Shown here piece by piece: positions 9,393-18,708 of a DNA stretch of 64,000 nt. The position numbers and the translations under genes were made by a program. The first letter of the stretch is position 1. Every line of letters begins with the position of its first letter. The notes under the pieces were generated by a model, which worked only from the letters and a program-made list of their open reading frames with translations, was not told where the DNA came from and searched no databases. The stretch comes from Taibaiella sp. (GTDB taxonomy: Bacteria > Bacteroidota > Bacteroidia > Chitinophagales > Chitinophagaceae), in contig JAEUVV010000007.1 of NCBI GenBank assembly GCA_016786705.1, positions 209,276 to 273,275 on the forward strand, given 5' to 3'.

Positions 9393-10424
9393 ATGAAAAG
9401 AAATACCATAATTACCCTCTCTTTTATTTTTGCTTTGGCAGGCATTTGTAGCGGCTTTTGGTTTATGTACGGGGCTAATAAAGTCCTTATGTGGACGATG
9501 TACATTTTATCCTTCTGCACCCCGTACGGCTTCACGCATATTTTTGAGGATTTCACTTTAGAGTGGAACGGCTATAGTTATCCGTTTAACTTAATCAACT
9601 TATATTTTTACCTGAGCTTCTTTGCAGGTACGCTGGCTTATGCCTGCTCCAAAGGACGGGAGACGAGGCTATTAAGATTCAATTATTCGGTCATCATTCT
9701 TGGACACCTTATCGGCCTTCCATTTATTATAGCGAGATTTTTCTTTCACGAAAACAATTCAGGTATGAAAGCGCCTGACTTTAACCCGGTCATGTACTTT
9801 ATCCAGGTGCTCATCTTCTGCTTAACCTTTTTTATAGCTTACCGGGTATTGGTGTTTTTCAGGAAAAAATCAAATCTGGAAATATCTATAGAACCGGATA
9901 TAGACGGAAAAGAACAAGAGTACCTATTGCCGGCTACCAAGGGGCAAAGGTTTATCAATTATTTAGTAGACGATATCCTAATCAGCCTTTATCTGATCAC
10001 TATCATAAAAAATCTGGTATATAACTATACCTTCAGTGATTCTTTTCATAACACTTGGCTATCTGCCCTGGGCAATAAATTTACATTAATTGTAATGGTT
10101 TTGATGGCAAGATTTGTATACTTCTTTATTTTCGAAGCTTTATTTGCATCGACTCCGGGCAAAATGCTCACCCAAACCCGTGTTTCAGATAAAAATGGCC
10201 ATAAAGCAGGACTTGAATCTATTTTAAGGCGAACTCTATCCCGGTTCATTCCATTTGAGACCCTGACCTTCCTCACAGGCTATAACCTGCACGACAAGCT
10301 TTCTGATACTTATGTGATCCGGGAAGAGCAGAAGGGCGTATCTTCAGGCATCTACCTCGGCATCATGCTTCCTGTATTCTTGTCAATAATAATTTTTCAT
10401 ATAATTTACAATTACATAAACTGA
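9393..10424 (+). CDS. RDD family membrane protein
   Basis: A 343-residue inner-membrane protein. About four to five hydrophobic helices (residues 5-30, 60-85, 95-115, 130-150) form the N-terminal half. An RDD domain follows from about residue 180: PATKGQRFINYLVDDILISLYL holds the Arg and paired Asp, and the domain ends HDKLSDTYVI. A final hydrophobic helix closes the protein. RDD proteins are proposed to move ions or small solutes; the substrate here is unknown. The gene diverges from the atp operon and is probably independent of it. Confidence 0.8.
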   Translation: MKRNTIITLSFIFALAGICSGFWFMYGANKVLMWTMYILSFCTPYGFTHIFEDFTLEWNGYSYPFNLINLYFYLSFFAGTLAYACSKGRETRLLRFNYSVIILGHLIGLPFIIARFFFHENNSGMKAPDFNPVMYFIQVLIFCLTFFIAYRVLVFFRKKSNLEISIEPDIDGKEQEYLLPATKGQRFINYLVDDILISLYLITIIKNLVYNYTFSDSFHNTWLSALGNKFTLIVMVLMARFVYFFIFEALFASTPGKMLTQTRVSDKNGHKAGLESILRRTLSRFIPFETLTFLTGYNLHDKLSDTYVIREEQKGVSSGIYLGIMLPVFLSIIIFHIIYNYIN

Positions 10425-10631
10425 GCCATTTAGCCTAAGCTAAAAACCGGCAATATCCCGAAATCAAAACAACCCTATAATTATTAGAGTAGCAGCTTGT
10501 TCTTCTCTTTTACATTTGTTAATATGAATAGCAATAAAATTTCGTTATTTTAACTATATTTGAATGCCAAACCCTTTTTGTGCACATTGACTATTCAATG
10601 AGCCGGCACTTTCGATTTTATTTCTATTTGA

Positions 10632-13600
10632 ATGAACAGAAAACTTTTAGTCGCTTCCGGTATATTACTGGCTACTTGTACCAGTCCAGGTTTATGGGCA
10701 CAGACCAATACGGAACTGTTTGGTCAAAACAGGATCCAGCTCAGGAACTTTGACTGGAAATACTACCAGTCCGATAATGTAAAAATATATTTTTACGACA
10801 GGGCCGGCGTAGAACTCTCCCGTTATATAGCCGAGCAAATGGAAAAAGACCTGGCCCAGGTTCAAAAAAAAATGGGCGATATTGTCCCTAATGGCCTGGA
10901 TATAATCCTTTACAATTCTTACGACCATTTCCTGCAGACCAATATTGGCCTTGCCTCTAATAATAATATCCAGAACAACAACGCCGGACAGGTCAATATC
11001 ATCGGCAATAAACTGGTCATTTACTTTACCGGCAGGCATGAAGATATCAAGCGCCAGCTGAGGTCCGGCCTGTATAGCATTATCCTGCAGAAAACCCTGT
11101 TTGGAGAATCCCTGGGTGATGCTTTACGCAACTCCCTGGTGCTGGACCTGCCCAAATGGTTTTCAGAAGGCTACCTTAACTATATGGTAGATGGATGGGA
11201 CAGCAAGGCGAACAGCGACTGGAAGGCCCTGGTAATGGACCCAAAACAATCTAAAAGATTTGAAGAACTGGCCCGGCACTATCCTACGCTGGCAGGCAAA
11301 GCATTCTGGAAATACCTGATTGAAAAATATGGCGAACGCAATGTTAAGGATTTTATCTTCATCGCCCAGAATGAATCCAGCTTAAATACGGCCACCAAAG
11401 CTCTTGCCGGTACCAAGATTGTTCCGATGTTTGACTCCCTCGTAGCTTATTACCAGGGCGTTTATGATAATGATGCCGCCAGCCAGCTCGATGTAAATGC
11501 CGAAACACCGCTGATCACTATTGAAAACAAAGACCCGGAAAGAACCATTTCCAATGTAAAGGTTTCGCCGAGAGGTCTGGACGTGGCCTATGTAGCCTGG
11601 AAGCATGGTGAATTTAAAGTCTTGCTGCAAAAATCAGAAAAGGTCGACGGCATTGCTAAAAATACCATCTCTACTATTGTAAGCGGCGGCGTAATCAATC
11701 ACAATGCCAAAGACGATCCCGAATACCCGCTTTTAGCATGGAGCAATACCGGCTACAAACTGGGGGTTATCTTTAAGAAGTACAACCTTACCTACCTGCG
11801 TGTATTTGATGCCGTAAAGGCAAAAGTGACCAACTATATTATTTCGGAACGAAAATTTGACCGCATCCTGTCTTTTTCCTTTATGGAGGATGATGATATG
11901 ATCGTCTTTTCAGCGATCAAGAATGGCCAGAGTGACATTTTCGAATACCGGATGAAAAGAAGCCAGGTTAACCAGATTACCGATGACCCCTATGACGACC
12001 TGGAACCTGTTTTTGTAAGCGGGGGATCCCGCAAAGGCATTGCCTTTATCTCCAATCGCCCGGAACCTTATATCAATATCAAACCTTTGCCTAATGAATT
12101 ACCTACAGGCAAGATGCGGGGCTATTTCTTCAATACCACCACAAAGAGTTATGAGCTGACCCCTTTAACACCAGATGTAAAAGGAGATGTATTCCAGATC
12201 ATACCTTACGGGCCCGACAACTTCTCTTACCTTACTAATGAAAATGGTGTCGTCAACAGGAATGTGGTCTTGTTCAAGCGTAACGAATGGAATAAAGACG
12301 TAGCGGTAAGCATCCCGGTAACCAATGGCAACTATGGTATCATGACCCATCAATATAACCCGGCCAGTAAAAGTATCGCGGATGCCATCAAGACCAATAA
12401 TGGCCTTAATGTTTATTTCAGGAAAGTGGAGCTACCGGCACCATTTGGAGACTTGCAGCCCGTCAACAGGACCCAGGCGCAACTATCCGAGGAGCCATTC
12501 TTAAACAACTCTAAAAAAGATGTGCTGATGCAGGAACGCCAGGCCCCGGCCAGGAGCGCTGCAGCAAGCGACAGGAACAGGGTGAGCATAGATTCGGATG
12601 GCGACCTGCTTCAATCCCGGTTTTCCAAAGACAGGGATAAGGCGGTACGTAGCGAGGCTACAAATAGCCTGCAAAGCGGCAGCGATGCCGATCAGCAATT
12701 CAAAGACTCCTTAAAGAATGCCAGTGCTGAAGGAAGAGTAATGTATGTAGACAGTACATTCATCAAAATGCGCTCGTTGAAATACAGGCGAAGCTTCAAA
12801 CCTGATTTTTATAGTGTCCGTATCGACAACAATCAATTGTTTACCCGCTACCAGAACTTCTCCGGTAATATTTATACCCCTACTCTTGGCGGTATGCTGT
12901 CCGCTAGTCTATATGACAAAATGGAGGACTACAGGTTTACCGGCGGCTACAGGCTACCGGTATTTACCAACGGCAGCGCCTACTTCCTGCAATTCGATAA
13001 TTTCAAAAAACGGGTAGATTGGGGCCTGACCTATTACCGGGAAGTGCGTAACCTTATGGCTACCTTCGTAATAGGTACTCCAAGTGGCAGTATGCTCATG
13101 GATTACAGATTAAAGCCAGTACTCAATATGGTCCAGGGATATGCCAGCTACCCGCTGGATATGACCAAGAGCATACGCCTGAATGCCGGCCTGAGGCAAG
13201 ACCGGAATACGGTAAAAGCAACGGATGTTATCAGTAATTATATTGAGAATGAAGACAAATACTACATTACCTCAAGGGCTGAATTTATCCATGACGATAC
13301 GCGTATGAAAGCCCTGAATATCCCGGACGGCTTACGTTTAAAGTTCTATGGGGAATATATGTATAAGCTGCATGACGACAATATTTATAGTTCAGGCGAC
13401 TCCCTGCGTAACCCAAGAGGCGGCTTTTTTAATGTAGGTTTTGACATCCGGAATTATACGCAGGTCTATAAAAACATCACTTTTGCTTTCCGCGCGGCAT
13501 TTGCCCACTCGGGGGGCAATGAGAAAGTGCTGCATGTATTAGGCGGAGTAGACAATGCCCTGAACGCGAAACAGGCAAACTATCCATTTGGCATCAATAC

Positions 13601-14036
13601 TTATGCCTTCCAAAGCCTGACCACCAGCTTAAGAGGATATGACCAGAATGCGAGAAACGGTAATACCTTTGGGCTGATCAATGCAGAATTAAGAGTCCCG
13701 GTCTTTGAAACGTTTTTTAGAAAACCGGTACAATCTACCATCTGGAAACACCTGCAGGCTGTAGCATTTGTAGATGTAGGCTCCGCCTGGGAAGGCCTGT
13801 TACCTGTTGTGCTCGGCCGCTCAGACGACAGGCGCAATGTATACCGGGTACCTAATATACCCAATGCGCCCAGCCAGATGACCATTACTTTACCTTACAG
13901 CGGGGACGATAAGCTTGCCGTAGGTTATGGCCTGGGGCTAAGGACCATGATTTATGGCTACTTCTTCAGAGCGGACGGCGCCATGAATATTAACGGCCAA
14001 TTCAGGTTGCACCTGGCCATGGGCGTGGACTTCTAA
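10632..14036 (+). CDS. Degenerate peptidase-MA-like / beta-propeller / outer-membrane barrel fusion protein
   Basis: An 1,134-residue exported protein. Residues 1-24 are a Sec signal peptide (ending GLWAQ). Residues about 35-250 resemble the peptidase MA-like gluzincin domain: DLPKWFSEGYLNYMVDG is its typical C-terminal motif, but the HExxH zinc site is absent, so it should be inactive. Residues about 290-640 form TolB/WD40-like propeller blades (SPRGLDVAYVAWK, DDPYDDLEPVFVSGG). After a low-complexity linker, residues about 745-1134 form a beta barrel with an Omp85-like segment (SLRGYDQNARNGNTFGLINAELR) and a terminal aromatic (GVDF). The protein probably sits in the outer membrane with a periplasmic propeller. 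The role is unknown; the parts suggest envelope assembly or lipid handling. A terminator follows. Confidence 0.7.
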   Translation: MNRKLLVASGILLATCTSPGLWAQTNTELFGQNRIQLRNFDWKYYQSDNVKIYFYDRAGVELSRYIAEQMEKDLAQVQKKMGDIVPNGLDIILYNSYDHFLQTNIGLASNNNIQNNNAGQVNIIGNKLVIYFTGRHEDIKRQLRSGLYSIILQKTLFGESLGDALRNSLVLDLPKWFSEGYLNYMVDGWDSKANSDWKALVMDPKQSKRFEELARHYPTLAGKAFWKYLIEKYGERNVKDFIFIAQNESSLNTATKALAGTKIVPMFDSLVAYYQGVYDNDAASQLDVNAETPLITIENKDPERTISNVKVSPRGLDVAYVAWKHGEFKVLLQKSEKVDGIAKNTISTIVSGGVINHNAKDDPEYPLLAWSNTGYKLGVIFKKYNLTYLRVFDAVKAKVTNYIISERKFDRILSFSFMEDDDMIVFSAIKNGQSDIFEYRMKRSQVNQITDDPYDDLEPVFVSGGSRKGIAFISNRPEPYINIKPLPNELPTGKMRGYFFNTTTKSYELTPLTPDVKGDVFQIIPYGPDNFSYLTNENGVVNRNVVLFKRNEWNKDVAVSIPVTNGNYGIMTHQYNPASKSIADAIKTNNGLNVYFRKVELPAPFGDLQPVNRTQAQLSEEPFLNNSKKDVLMQERQAPARSAAASDRNRVSIDSDGDLLQSRFSKDRDKAVRSEATNSLQSGSDADQQFKDSLKNASAEGRVMYVDSTFIKMRSLKYRRSFKPDFYSVRIDNNQLFTRYQNFSGNIYTPTLGGMLSASLYDKMEDYRFTGGYRLPVFTNGSAYFLQFDNFKKRVDWGLTYYREVRNLMATFVIGTPSGSMLMDYRLKPVLNMVQGYASYPLDMTKSIRLNAGLRQDRNTVKATDVISNYIENEDKYYITSRAEFIHDDTRMKALNIPDGLRLKFYGEYMYKLHDDNIYSSGDSLRNPRGGFFNVGFDIRNYTQVYKNITFAFRAAFAHSGGNEKVLHVLGGVDNALNAKQANYPFGINTYAFQSLTTSLRGYDQNARNGNTFGLINAELRVPVFETFFRKPVQSTIWKHLQAVAFVDVGSAWEGLLPVVLGRSDDRRNVYRVPNIPNAPSQMTITLPYSGDDKLAVGYGLGLRTMIYGYFFRADGAMNINGQFRLHLAMGVDF

Positions 14037-14055
14037 TCCGGCAACATAAAACCCA

Positions 14056-14090
14056 AAAAGCGTTAACTGATCTAATCATTTAACGCTTTT
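14056..14090 (+). terminator. Terminator after the propeller-barrel gene
   Basis: Eleven-base-pair stem AAAAGCGTTAA/TTAACGCTTTT (14056-14066 with 14080-14090) followed by TTTG on the plus strand. Confidence 0.85.
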
Positions 14091-14135
14091 TTTGTTACTC
14101 CATCAACAGTATTATTGCTACCTTTAAAATAAAAA

Positions 14136-14696
14136 ATGAACCAAGATTTTTTAGACTCCGGTATCAAATTATTTGAATACTATAAATCACTGGCAGAAAA
14201 AGCCATGGCACAGGTTTCCGAAGAACAGCTATTCTGGCAATATAATGAGAACAGCAATAGTATTGCCATCATTATACATCATCTTTGGGGCAATATGCTC
14301 AGCCGCTGGACGGACTTCTTAACCGCTGACGGTGAAAAAGCATGGCGGGACCGCGACGCTGAATTTGAAAACACTGCTGAAAGTAAGGAAGCGCTTTTTG
14401 CTAAATGGGAAGCCGGCTGGGAGTGCCTGCTCAACGCCCTTCGTCCGTTAAACGCAGATGATCTTGAACGGATCGTTTACATCCGTAACCAGGGGCATAC
14501 TGTGATGGAAGCCATTACCCGCCAGCTGGCGCATTATGCCAGCCATGTAGGGCAAATTATCTATATCGCAAAAATGGCAGCACATCAACCCTGGCAAACA
14601 CTTTCGATCGCCAAAGGCGCTTCAAAAGACTTTAATGAAGAAAAATTTGCACAAGAAAAAAGCAGGCAACATTTTACAGATGAATTTAAAGGGTAA
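14136..14696 (+). CDS. DinB superfamily protein, DUF1572 type
   Basis: A 186-residue helical-bundle protein. A first-helix histidine lies in IAIIIHHLWGNMLSRWTDFL (H48/H49), and a second His pair in RQLAHYASHVGQIIYIAKM. These are the three-His metal positions of DinB-like folds, and the sequence fits DUF1572 (DinB_2 relatives). It is cytosolic, with no signal peptide. It is the second DinB-type protein in the window but is not close in sequence to the one at 1866-2420. No partner gene is linked; activity is unknown. Confidence 0.82.
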   Translation: MNQDFLDSGIKLFEYYKSLAEKAMAQVSEEQLFWQYNENSNSIAIIIHHLWGNMLSRWTDFLTADGEKAWRDRDAEFENTAESKEALFAKWEAGWECLLNALRPLNADDLERIVYIRNQGHTVMEAITRQLAHYASHVGQIIYIAKMAAHQPWQTLSIAKGASKDFNEEKFAQEKSRQHFTDEFKG

Positions 14697-14700
14697 TTGT

Positions 14701-14820
14701 TAATGGTTAATTATAAGTGATGGGTGATTTGTGATAAGTAACCAGAGATTAGTTAACATCAATGATTCCATTATTCGATAAAGGAGAGCAGATTTTGTTA
14801 ATGATTAATGGTTAATTATA
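14701..14820 (+). repeat. Two copies of a 15-bp direct repeat in an AT-rich gap
   Basis: TAATGGTTAATTATA occurs at 14701-14715 and again at 14806-14820 in the 210-base gap between the DUF1572 gene and the antiporter gene. No gene or terminator is seen in the gap. It could be simple AT-rich drift. Confidence 0.5.
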
Positions 14821-14906
14821 GCATTAATTTACCTATAACTATTCTATATTCACTTTTCACTATCCCCATCCACACTACAGGATCATGAATCAGCTTACAA
14901 ATAAAA

Positions 14907-16490
14907 CTATATGGCCCTCAAGCGCTCCTCTTCCAGGTCGATCTGGTACAGTTGCTGCCTGATAATCTCTTCATCAATTTTAGGATCCTTATTCAATTCC
15001 GTCAGGTATTTTCTTTGTATTTCGAGCACTTCTACAAAGATCTCTTTAGTCCGCTCATTCATCCAGCTATCATCTGCAGCTTTTGCCCGCTCCTCCCATT
15101 GCTTCATGAACAATTGCATCCCCTCGTGCCCGTTCATATCCTGCCCGTACTTTTCCTTTACAAATTCATAGACATGCTGCTTCAGGCCTTTCTTCATTTC
15201 CTTCCGGGTAGCCAATTCAGACTCCTCGTCAATAAAATCGTCAAAAATATGCCAGCGCCTGATGATGTAAGGCAGCGTAAGCCCCTGAACGACCAGCGTC
15301 AGCAATATGGCCACAAAAGTGACAAAAAGGATCAGGTTTCGTTGAGGGAAAGCCGCCCCGTTATCCAGGGTGACTGGTATAGATAAAGCCGCGGCCAGTG
15401 ATACCACCCCACGCATGCCCGTCCAGCCCAGCAGCAAAGGCAGCAACAATGCACGCTTCCTGCTGCTGGCCTTTGGCACCACTCCCGGTCTGAAAATACG
15501 GGTAGCCAGCATGGCCGCGTAAGAGCTGATGATACGGGCAATGATCAATACTGCTGTTACCAGAACACCATAGCCAATAGCCGTGCGCAAAGGAATCCCT
15601 TCTGCACGGATGCCTGATACGATTTCCGGCAAATCCAGGCCGATAATTAGAAATACAATACCATTCAATATGAAAATAAAACTTTCCCAGACACTATAAC
15701 CCCGTATCCGGCTACTGCTGCTGAGAAAGGTCAATCTTTGGGCAGACATATATAAGCCACCTGCCACTACTGCCAGCACACCCGAACAATGTAATTCTTC
15801 CGCTACCCAATACATGATGTAGGGTTCGATCAAGGTCAGCGCGATGTCAGAGGCAGCCTCGGTAGGCAGGCGTTTATGGAGCTGAACAAATATCCAGGCA
15901 AGGAGCAGGCCTATCCCTACCCCGCCCAATACCATCCATAAAAAACCTGTTGCCGCATCCTGCCATATAAACTGGCCGGTACCAACAGCGATCAGCGCAA
16001 ACCGGAAAATGATCAACGAAGAAGCATCGTTCAGCAAACTCTCCCCTTCCAGGACGGCCGAGGTTGTCCGGGGAATTTTTACAAATTTGGTAATCGCCCC
16101 GGTACTTACCGCATCAGGCGGTGATACAATACCACCGAGCAGAAACCCCAAGGCGATCGTAAATCCGGGAATATAATAATTGGTTACCACAGCCACCGAG
16201 AGTGCTGTAAAGAAGACCACCAGGAAAGCAAAGCTGGTAATCATACGCCACCATTTGCGCATTTCTTTAAAAGAAACTGACCAGGATGCTTCAAATAATA
16301 AGGGGGGCAGAAAAAAGAGAAAAATAAGGTCCGGGTTAATTTTCAAGACCGGCAGCCCGGGAATAAAACTGATGAGCAGGCCACCAATCACTAATAGTAT
16401 CGGGTAAGCGATCTTCAATTTCGCGGCCCACATGTTCAGCAAGACAATGGCAGCTATCATGGCCAGCAAAAAGGGTAATAATGTATGCAT
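14907..16490 (-). CDS. CPA1-family Na+/H+ antiporter
   Basis: An inner-membrane cation/proton antiporter of 527 residues with about 12 helices and a cytosolic C-terminal tail of about 110 residues. Motifs include LLPPLLFEASWSVS, the transport-site segment GGIVSPPDAVSTGAI, the ESLLNDASSLIIF motif with the ND pair that marks electroneutral CPA1 exchangers, and WTGMRGVVSLAAALSIP near the end of the membrane part. It probably exports Na+ in exchange for H+. The ATG at 16490 (MHTLLPFLLAM) is preferred; another ATG at 16535 would add 15 residues. The C-terminal tail is charged and helical and may be regulatory. Confidence 0.9.
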   Translation of the reverse strand: MHTLLPFLLAMIAAIVLLNMWAAKLKIAYPILLVIGGLLISFIPGLPVLKINPDLIFLFFLPPLLFEASWSVSFKEMRKWWRMITSFAFLVVFFTALSVAVVTNYYIPGFTIALGFLLGGIVSPPDAVSTGAITKFVKIPRTTSAVLEGESLLNDASSLIIFRFALIAVGTGQFIWQDAATGFLWMVLGGVGIGLLLAWIFVQLHKRLPTEAASDIALTLIEPYIMYWVAEELHCSGVLAVVAGGLYMSAQRLTFLSSSSRIRGYSVWESFIFILNGIVFLIIGLDLPEIVSGIRAEGIPLRTAIGYGVLVTAVLIIARIISSYAAMLATRIFRPGVVPKASSRKRALLLPLLLGWTGMRGVVSLAAALSIPVTLDNGAAFPQRNLILFVTFVAILLTLVVQGLTLPYIIRRWHIFDDFIDEESELATRKEMKKGLKQHVYEFVKEKYGQDMNGHEGMQLFMKQWEERAKAADDSWMNERTKEIFVEVLEIQRKYLTELNKDPKIDEEIIRQQLYQIDLEEERLRAI

Positions 16491-16598
16491 CCGGTGTAAG
16501 CATAAAGTTAAAAAACTAAGATACAAAAAAAGCATATACCATACACAGGTTGCGCACAGCCGGATAATAATTATGACACTATAAAACGCTACTGAACC

Positions 16599-17297
16599 CT
16601 AAAGGATCTCCAATAACTCCCGCAGGCAGGCTATTTCAAAGGTTGGCTTATGCTCATGATCCTGCTTTCCCGGGTTAAAGTATACCTGGTCGATACCGGC
16701 ACCCATAGCGCCTGCTATATCCACATCCAGGTTGTCCCCGATCATTAAAGCCTGGTCCGCATTACTGTTAGTCAGGTTTAATGCATATTCAAAAATTCCG
16801 GGTTCCGGCTTAACGCTATTACTTTTCTCAGAAGTGATCACATGGCTGAAATAAGCACTCAGTCCTGTAGTTTCGAGTTTTTTCCATTGCGTATCTTCAA
16901 AACCGTTAGTGATCAGGCTCAGGTCATAACTTTTAGCTTTACAATAATCCAGCACTTCAATTGTATGTGGAAACAATTGCTGTTGCCGGGGCAGGAGTTC
17001 AATAAAAACGGCGGCCATTTCCCGGGCCAGTTTTTCATTCGCGATCTTGAAATCCAGCAAGGCCAGCCACATACGTTTCCACTTCAGCTCTTCCCGCTTT
17101 ATAAACCCTTTCCTGTAGCGGTCCCACAAACGTTCATTATGCGCCTTGTACACCTGGTAGAAAGCTTCGAAATCAACGATGCCTGACTTGTCCAGCTCGA
17201 AGCTGCGGTAGATATAGTCCAGCGTGGCATAAGAATTGGCTTCAAAATCCCAGAGCGTATGGTCGAGGTCAAAAAAAAGAGTGCGGTACCGGTTCAT
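16599..17297 (-). CDS. yjjG: YjjG-type noncanonical pyrimidine nucleotidase (HAD superfamily)
   Basis: A 232-residue HAD phosphatase. Motif I is FFDLDHTLWDFEANS (Asp nucleophile and DxD), motif II is SLITNGF, the Lys motif is in SEKSNSVKPEPGIFEYAL, and motif III is MIGDNLDVDIAGAMGAG. The WDFEANS cap entry and overall length match YjjG, which dephosphorylates noncanonical and some normal pyrimidine nucleoside monophosphates and keeps them out of DNA. It lies 6 bases downstream of the DUF4286 gene and is probably co-transcribed with it. Confidence 0.87.
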   Translation of the reverse strand: MNRYRTLFFDLDHTLWDFEANSYATLDYIYRSFELDKSGIVDFEAFYQVYKAHNERLWDRYRKGFIKREELKWKRMWLALLDFKIANEKLAREMAAVFIELLPRQQQLFPHTIEVLDYCKAKSYDLSLITNGFEDTQWKKLETTGLSAYFSHVITSEKSNSVKPEPGIFEYALNLTNSNADQALMIGDNLDVDIAGAMGAGIDQVYFNPGKQDHEHKPTFEIACLRELLEIL

Positions 17298-17303
17298 AAG
17301 CGA

Positions 17304-17612
17304 TTAATAATGCAGGGTTTCCATTACGGTTCTGAAAGAAATAAAGGCATCGCCAAACAGTGCATATGCTTCCTGCCGGATTTCTTCATCGTATTCTTTT
17401 AAGAAAGTCTGGTAATTTTCTTCACTATCGCAGTACATCTGTACCACGTACATCCGGCCTTCCTCATCATCATTTTCTCTTAATTTGCAAAACCTGAACT
17501 CGCCAAAAAGACCGGTAGCCAGCATTTTAGGGATCCACACTTCTTTAATCCAGGTCTTCCAATCCTGCTCTATCCGGTGAGCCACTTTTGAAGTAACGTT
17601 TAAAATCAGCAT
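17304..17612 (-). CDS. DUF4286 family protein
   Basis: A small cytosolic protein of 102 residues. It has a ferredoxin-like pattern: MLILNVTSKVAHRIEQDWKTWI strand-helix start, RFCKL, MYVVQMYCDS, and FGDAFISFRTVMETLHY at the end, fitting DUF4286. The ATG at 17612 is chosen because the upstream extension to 17681 is hydrophobic, unlike the family, and overlaps the probable promoter. It is the first gene of a pair with the YjjG-type nucleotidase. Function is unknown. Confidence 0.82.
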   Translation of the reverse strand: MLILNVTSKVAHRIEQDWKTWIKEVWIPKMLATGLFGEFRFCKLRENDDEEGRMYVVQMYCDSEENYQTFLKEYDEEIRQEAYALFGDAFISFRTVMETLHY

Positions 17613-17736
17613 ATAATTTAAAAAGTTCAATATTAAATTTTCTGCAGCAGTCAAGAAGGCACAGAAAATTTTCAGGCACAAAGGTAATTTGAAAACTAAA
17701 AAGTAAAAATTAATTACTGTTGGTACTTTTATAAAA

Positions 17737-17762
17737 AATGCGAACGCAAGAGCGTTCGCATT
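17737..17762 (-). terminator. Terminator of hsp20
   Basis: Eleven-base-pair stem AATGCGAACGC/GCGTTCGCATT (17737-17747 with 17752-17762) with a four-base loop and a T-run on the minus strand (A-run at 17733-17738 on the plus strand). It lies 27 bases past the hsp20 stop. Confidence 0.88.
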
Positions 17763-17789
17763 GTGGAAGTTTATGAATTCTTATACCTA

Positions 17790-18218
17790 TTATTTTACCG
17801 TGATCTCGATTTGCGTTGGTTTAACGGCTTCTTTTTTAGGCAAAGTAACCTTCAAAATACCATGCTCATAGCTCGCGTTGATTTTCTCCGCGTCCACACT
17901 TTCCCCCAAAGTAAAGCTTCTTTTAAAGGACCTCGCTGCGAATTCATGACGCAATACCTTTCCTTTTGCTTCCTGTGCCGGTTCATTTTTTTCATAAGAG
18001 ATCGTCAGCAGATTGTCTGCAACCTGCAGCTTAATATCCTCTTTATTGATCCCTGCGGCGAGCACTTCAATATTAAAAGTTTGCTCCGACTCAAAGATAT
18101 TTACCGGTGGCTGCATTTTGTGGTTCAGGTGTTCTTCGCGGAACATTGGAGCCACTCTACCTTCAAATAAAGTTTCCATTAAATCACCGAAATTTCTCAT
18201 TGCATTTGTGCTTTTCAT
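17790..18218 (-). CDS. Hsp20/alpha-crystallin small heat-shock protein
   Basis: A 142-residue small heat-shock chaperone that holds unfolding proteins in the cytoplasm as an ATP-independent oligomer. The N-terminal arm (residues 1-40) is followed by the alpha-crystallin domain: PPVNIFESEQTFNIEVLAAGINKEDIKLQVADNLLTISYE, then FAARSFKRSFTLGESVDAEKI, and the A-x-x-x-G-I-L strand NASYEHGILKVTLPKK. The C-terminal tail has an I-x-I/V-type motif (PTQIEITVK). A promoter with an overlapping palindrome lies upstream, so a repressor may control it. Confidence 0.93.
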   Translation of the reverse strand: MKSTNAMRNFGDLMETLFEGRVAPMFREEHLNHKMQPPVNIFESEQTFNIEVLAAGINKEDIKLQVADNLLTISYEKNEPAQEAKGKVLRHEFAARSFKRSFTLGESVDAEKINASYEHGILKVTLPKKEAVKPTQIEITVK

Positions 18219-18270
18219 AATATTATTGTTTTTATTTTATTGTTATACCAATTTGTTGAATAGGGTAAAA

Positions 18271-18310
18271 CAAGTTTAATACCAGAAAAAACTAAAGACA
18301 AAATGTCTTT
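18271..18310 (-). promoter_or_regulatory. Candidate hsp20 promoter with overlapping palindrome
   Basis: On the minus strand, TTG (18299-18301), a 20-base spacer and TAAACTTG (18271-18278) resemble the Bacteroidota promoter with one mismatch in the -7 box. The perfect palindrome AAAGACA-n3-TGTCTTT (18294-18310) covers the -33 TTG, and GACAAAATG recurs in inverted order at 18330-18338. This layout suits a repressor operator. No CIRCE element is present. Confidence 0.45.
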
Positions 18311-18457
18311 TTAAAAAATAAAAATGAGCCATTTTGTCATTATTTAATTAATTTTGTACTGAAAAATCGACAAACAAAGCTCATATAAAACAATAAATTA
18401 ATACCAAATAAGCCAAAAAACATTTCTCTATTTCATTTATTTTTATGAAATTTGCAG

Positions 18458-18522
18458 TACTTACGATGGGTTAGTAAGTAAAGTTCGGGAGCCGTTACAT
18501 TATTGTAATGGCTCTTTTTTTA
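18458..18522 (+). ncRNA. Candidate small RNA with two hairpins
   Basis: A short plus-strand unit in the 490-base gap between hsp20 and the VWA gene. The first hairpin is TACTTAC/GTAAGTA (18458-18464 with 18474-18480, loop GATGGGTTA). The second is an 11-bp stem with one G-U pair (18490-18500 with 18505-18515, loop TTAT) followed by seven T, a textbook intrinsic terminator. GAAATTTG at 18447-18454, close to the -7 consensus, would place the start at the first hairpin, giving an RNA of about 60-65 bases. No reading frame ends at this terminator. It is not recognised as a known family. Confidence 0.5.
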
Positions 18523-18708
18523 TGCCTGGTATACAGAAAAAATCAGTAGCCTCAATTCAGCTTTTATGCCTGCGCAAAAAACAAACAGCCGGAAAAACAA
18601 GCAAATCCAAGCGCAAAAATTCACTTCAGCACCGCAATAAAAAATCATGCTCATTAAAAAACCAAAAGCATATTACCCTATCTTTACGCAAAGCTTTGTA
18701 AAAAACAC

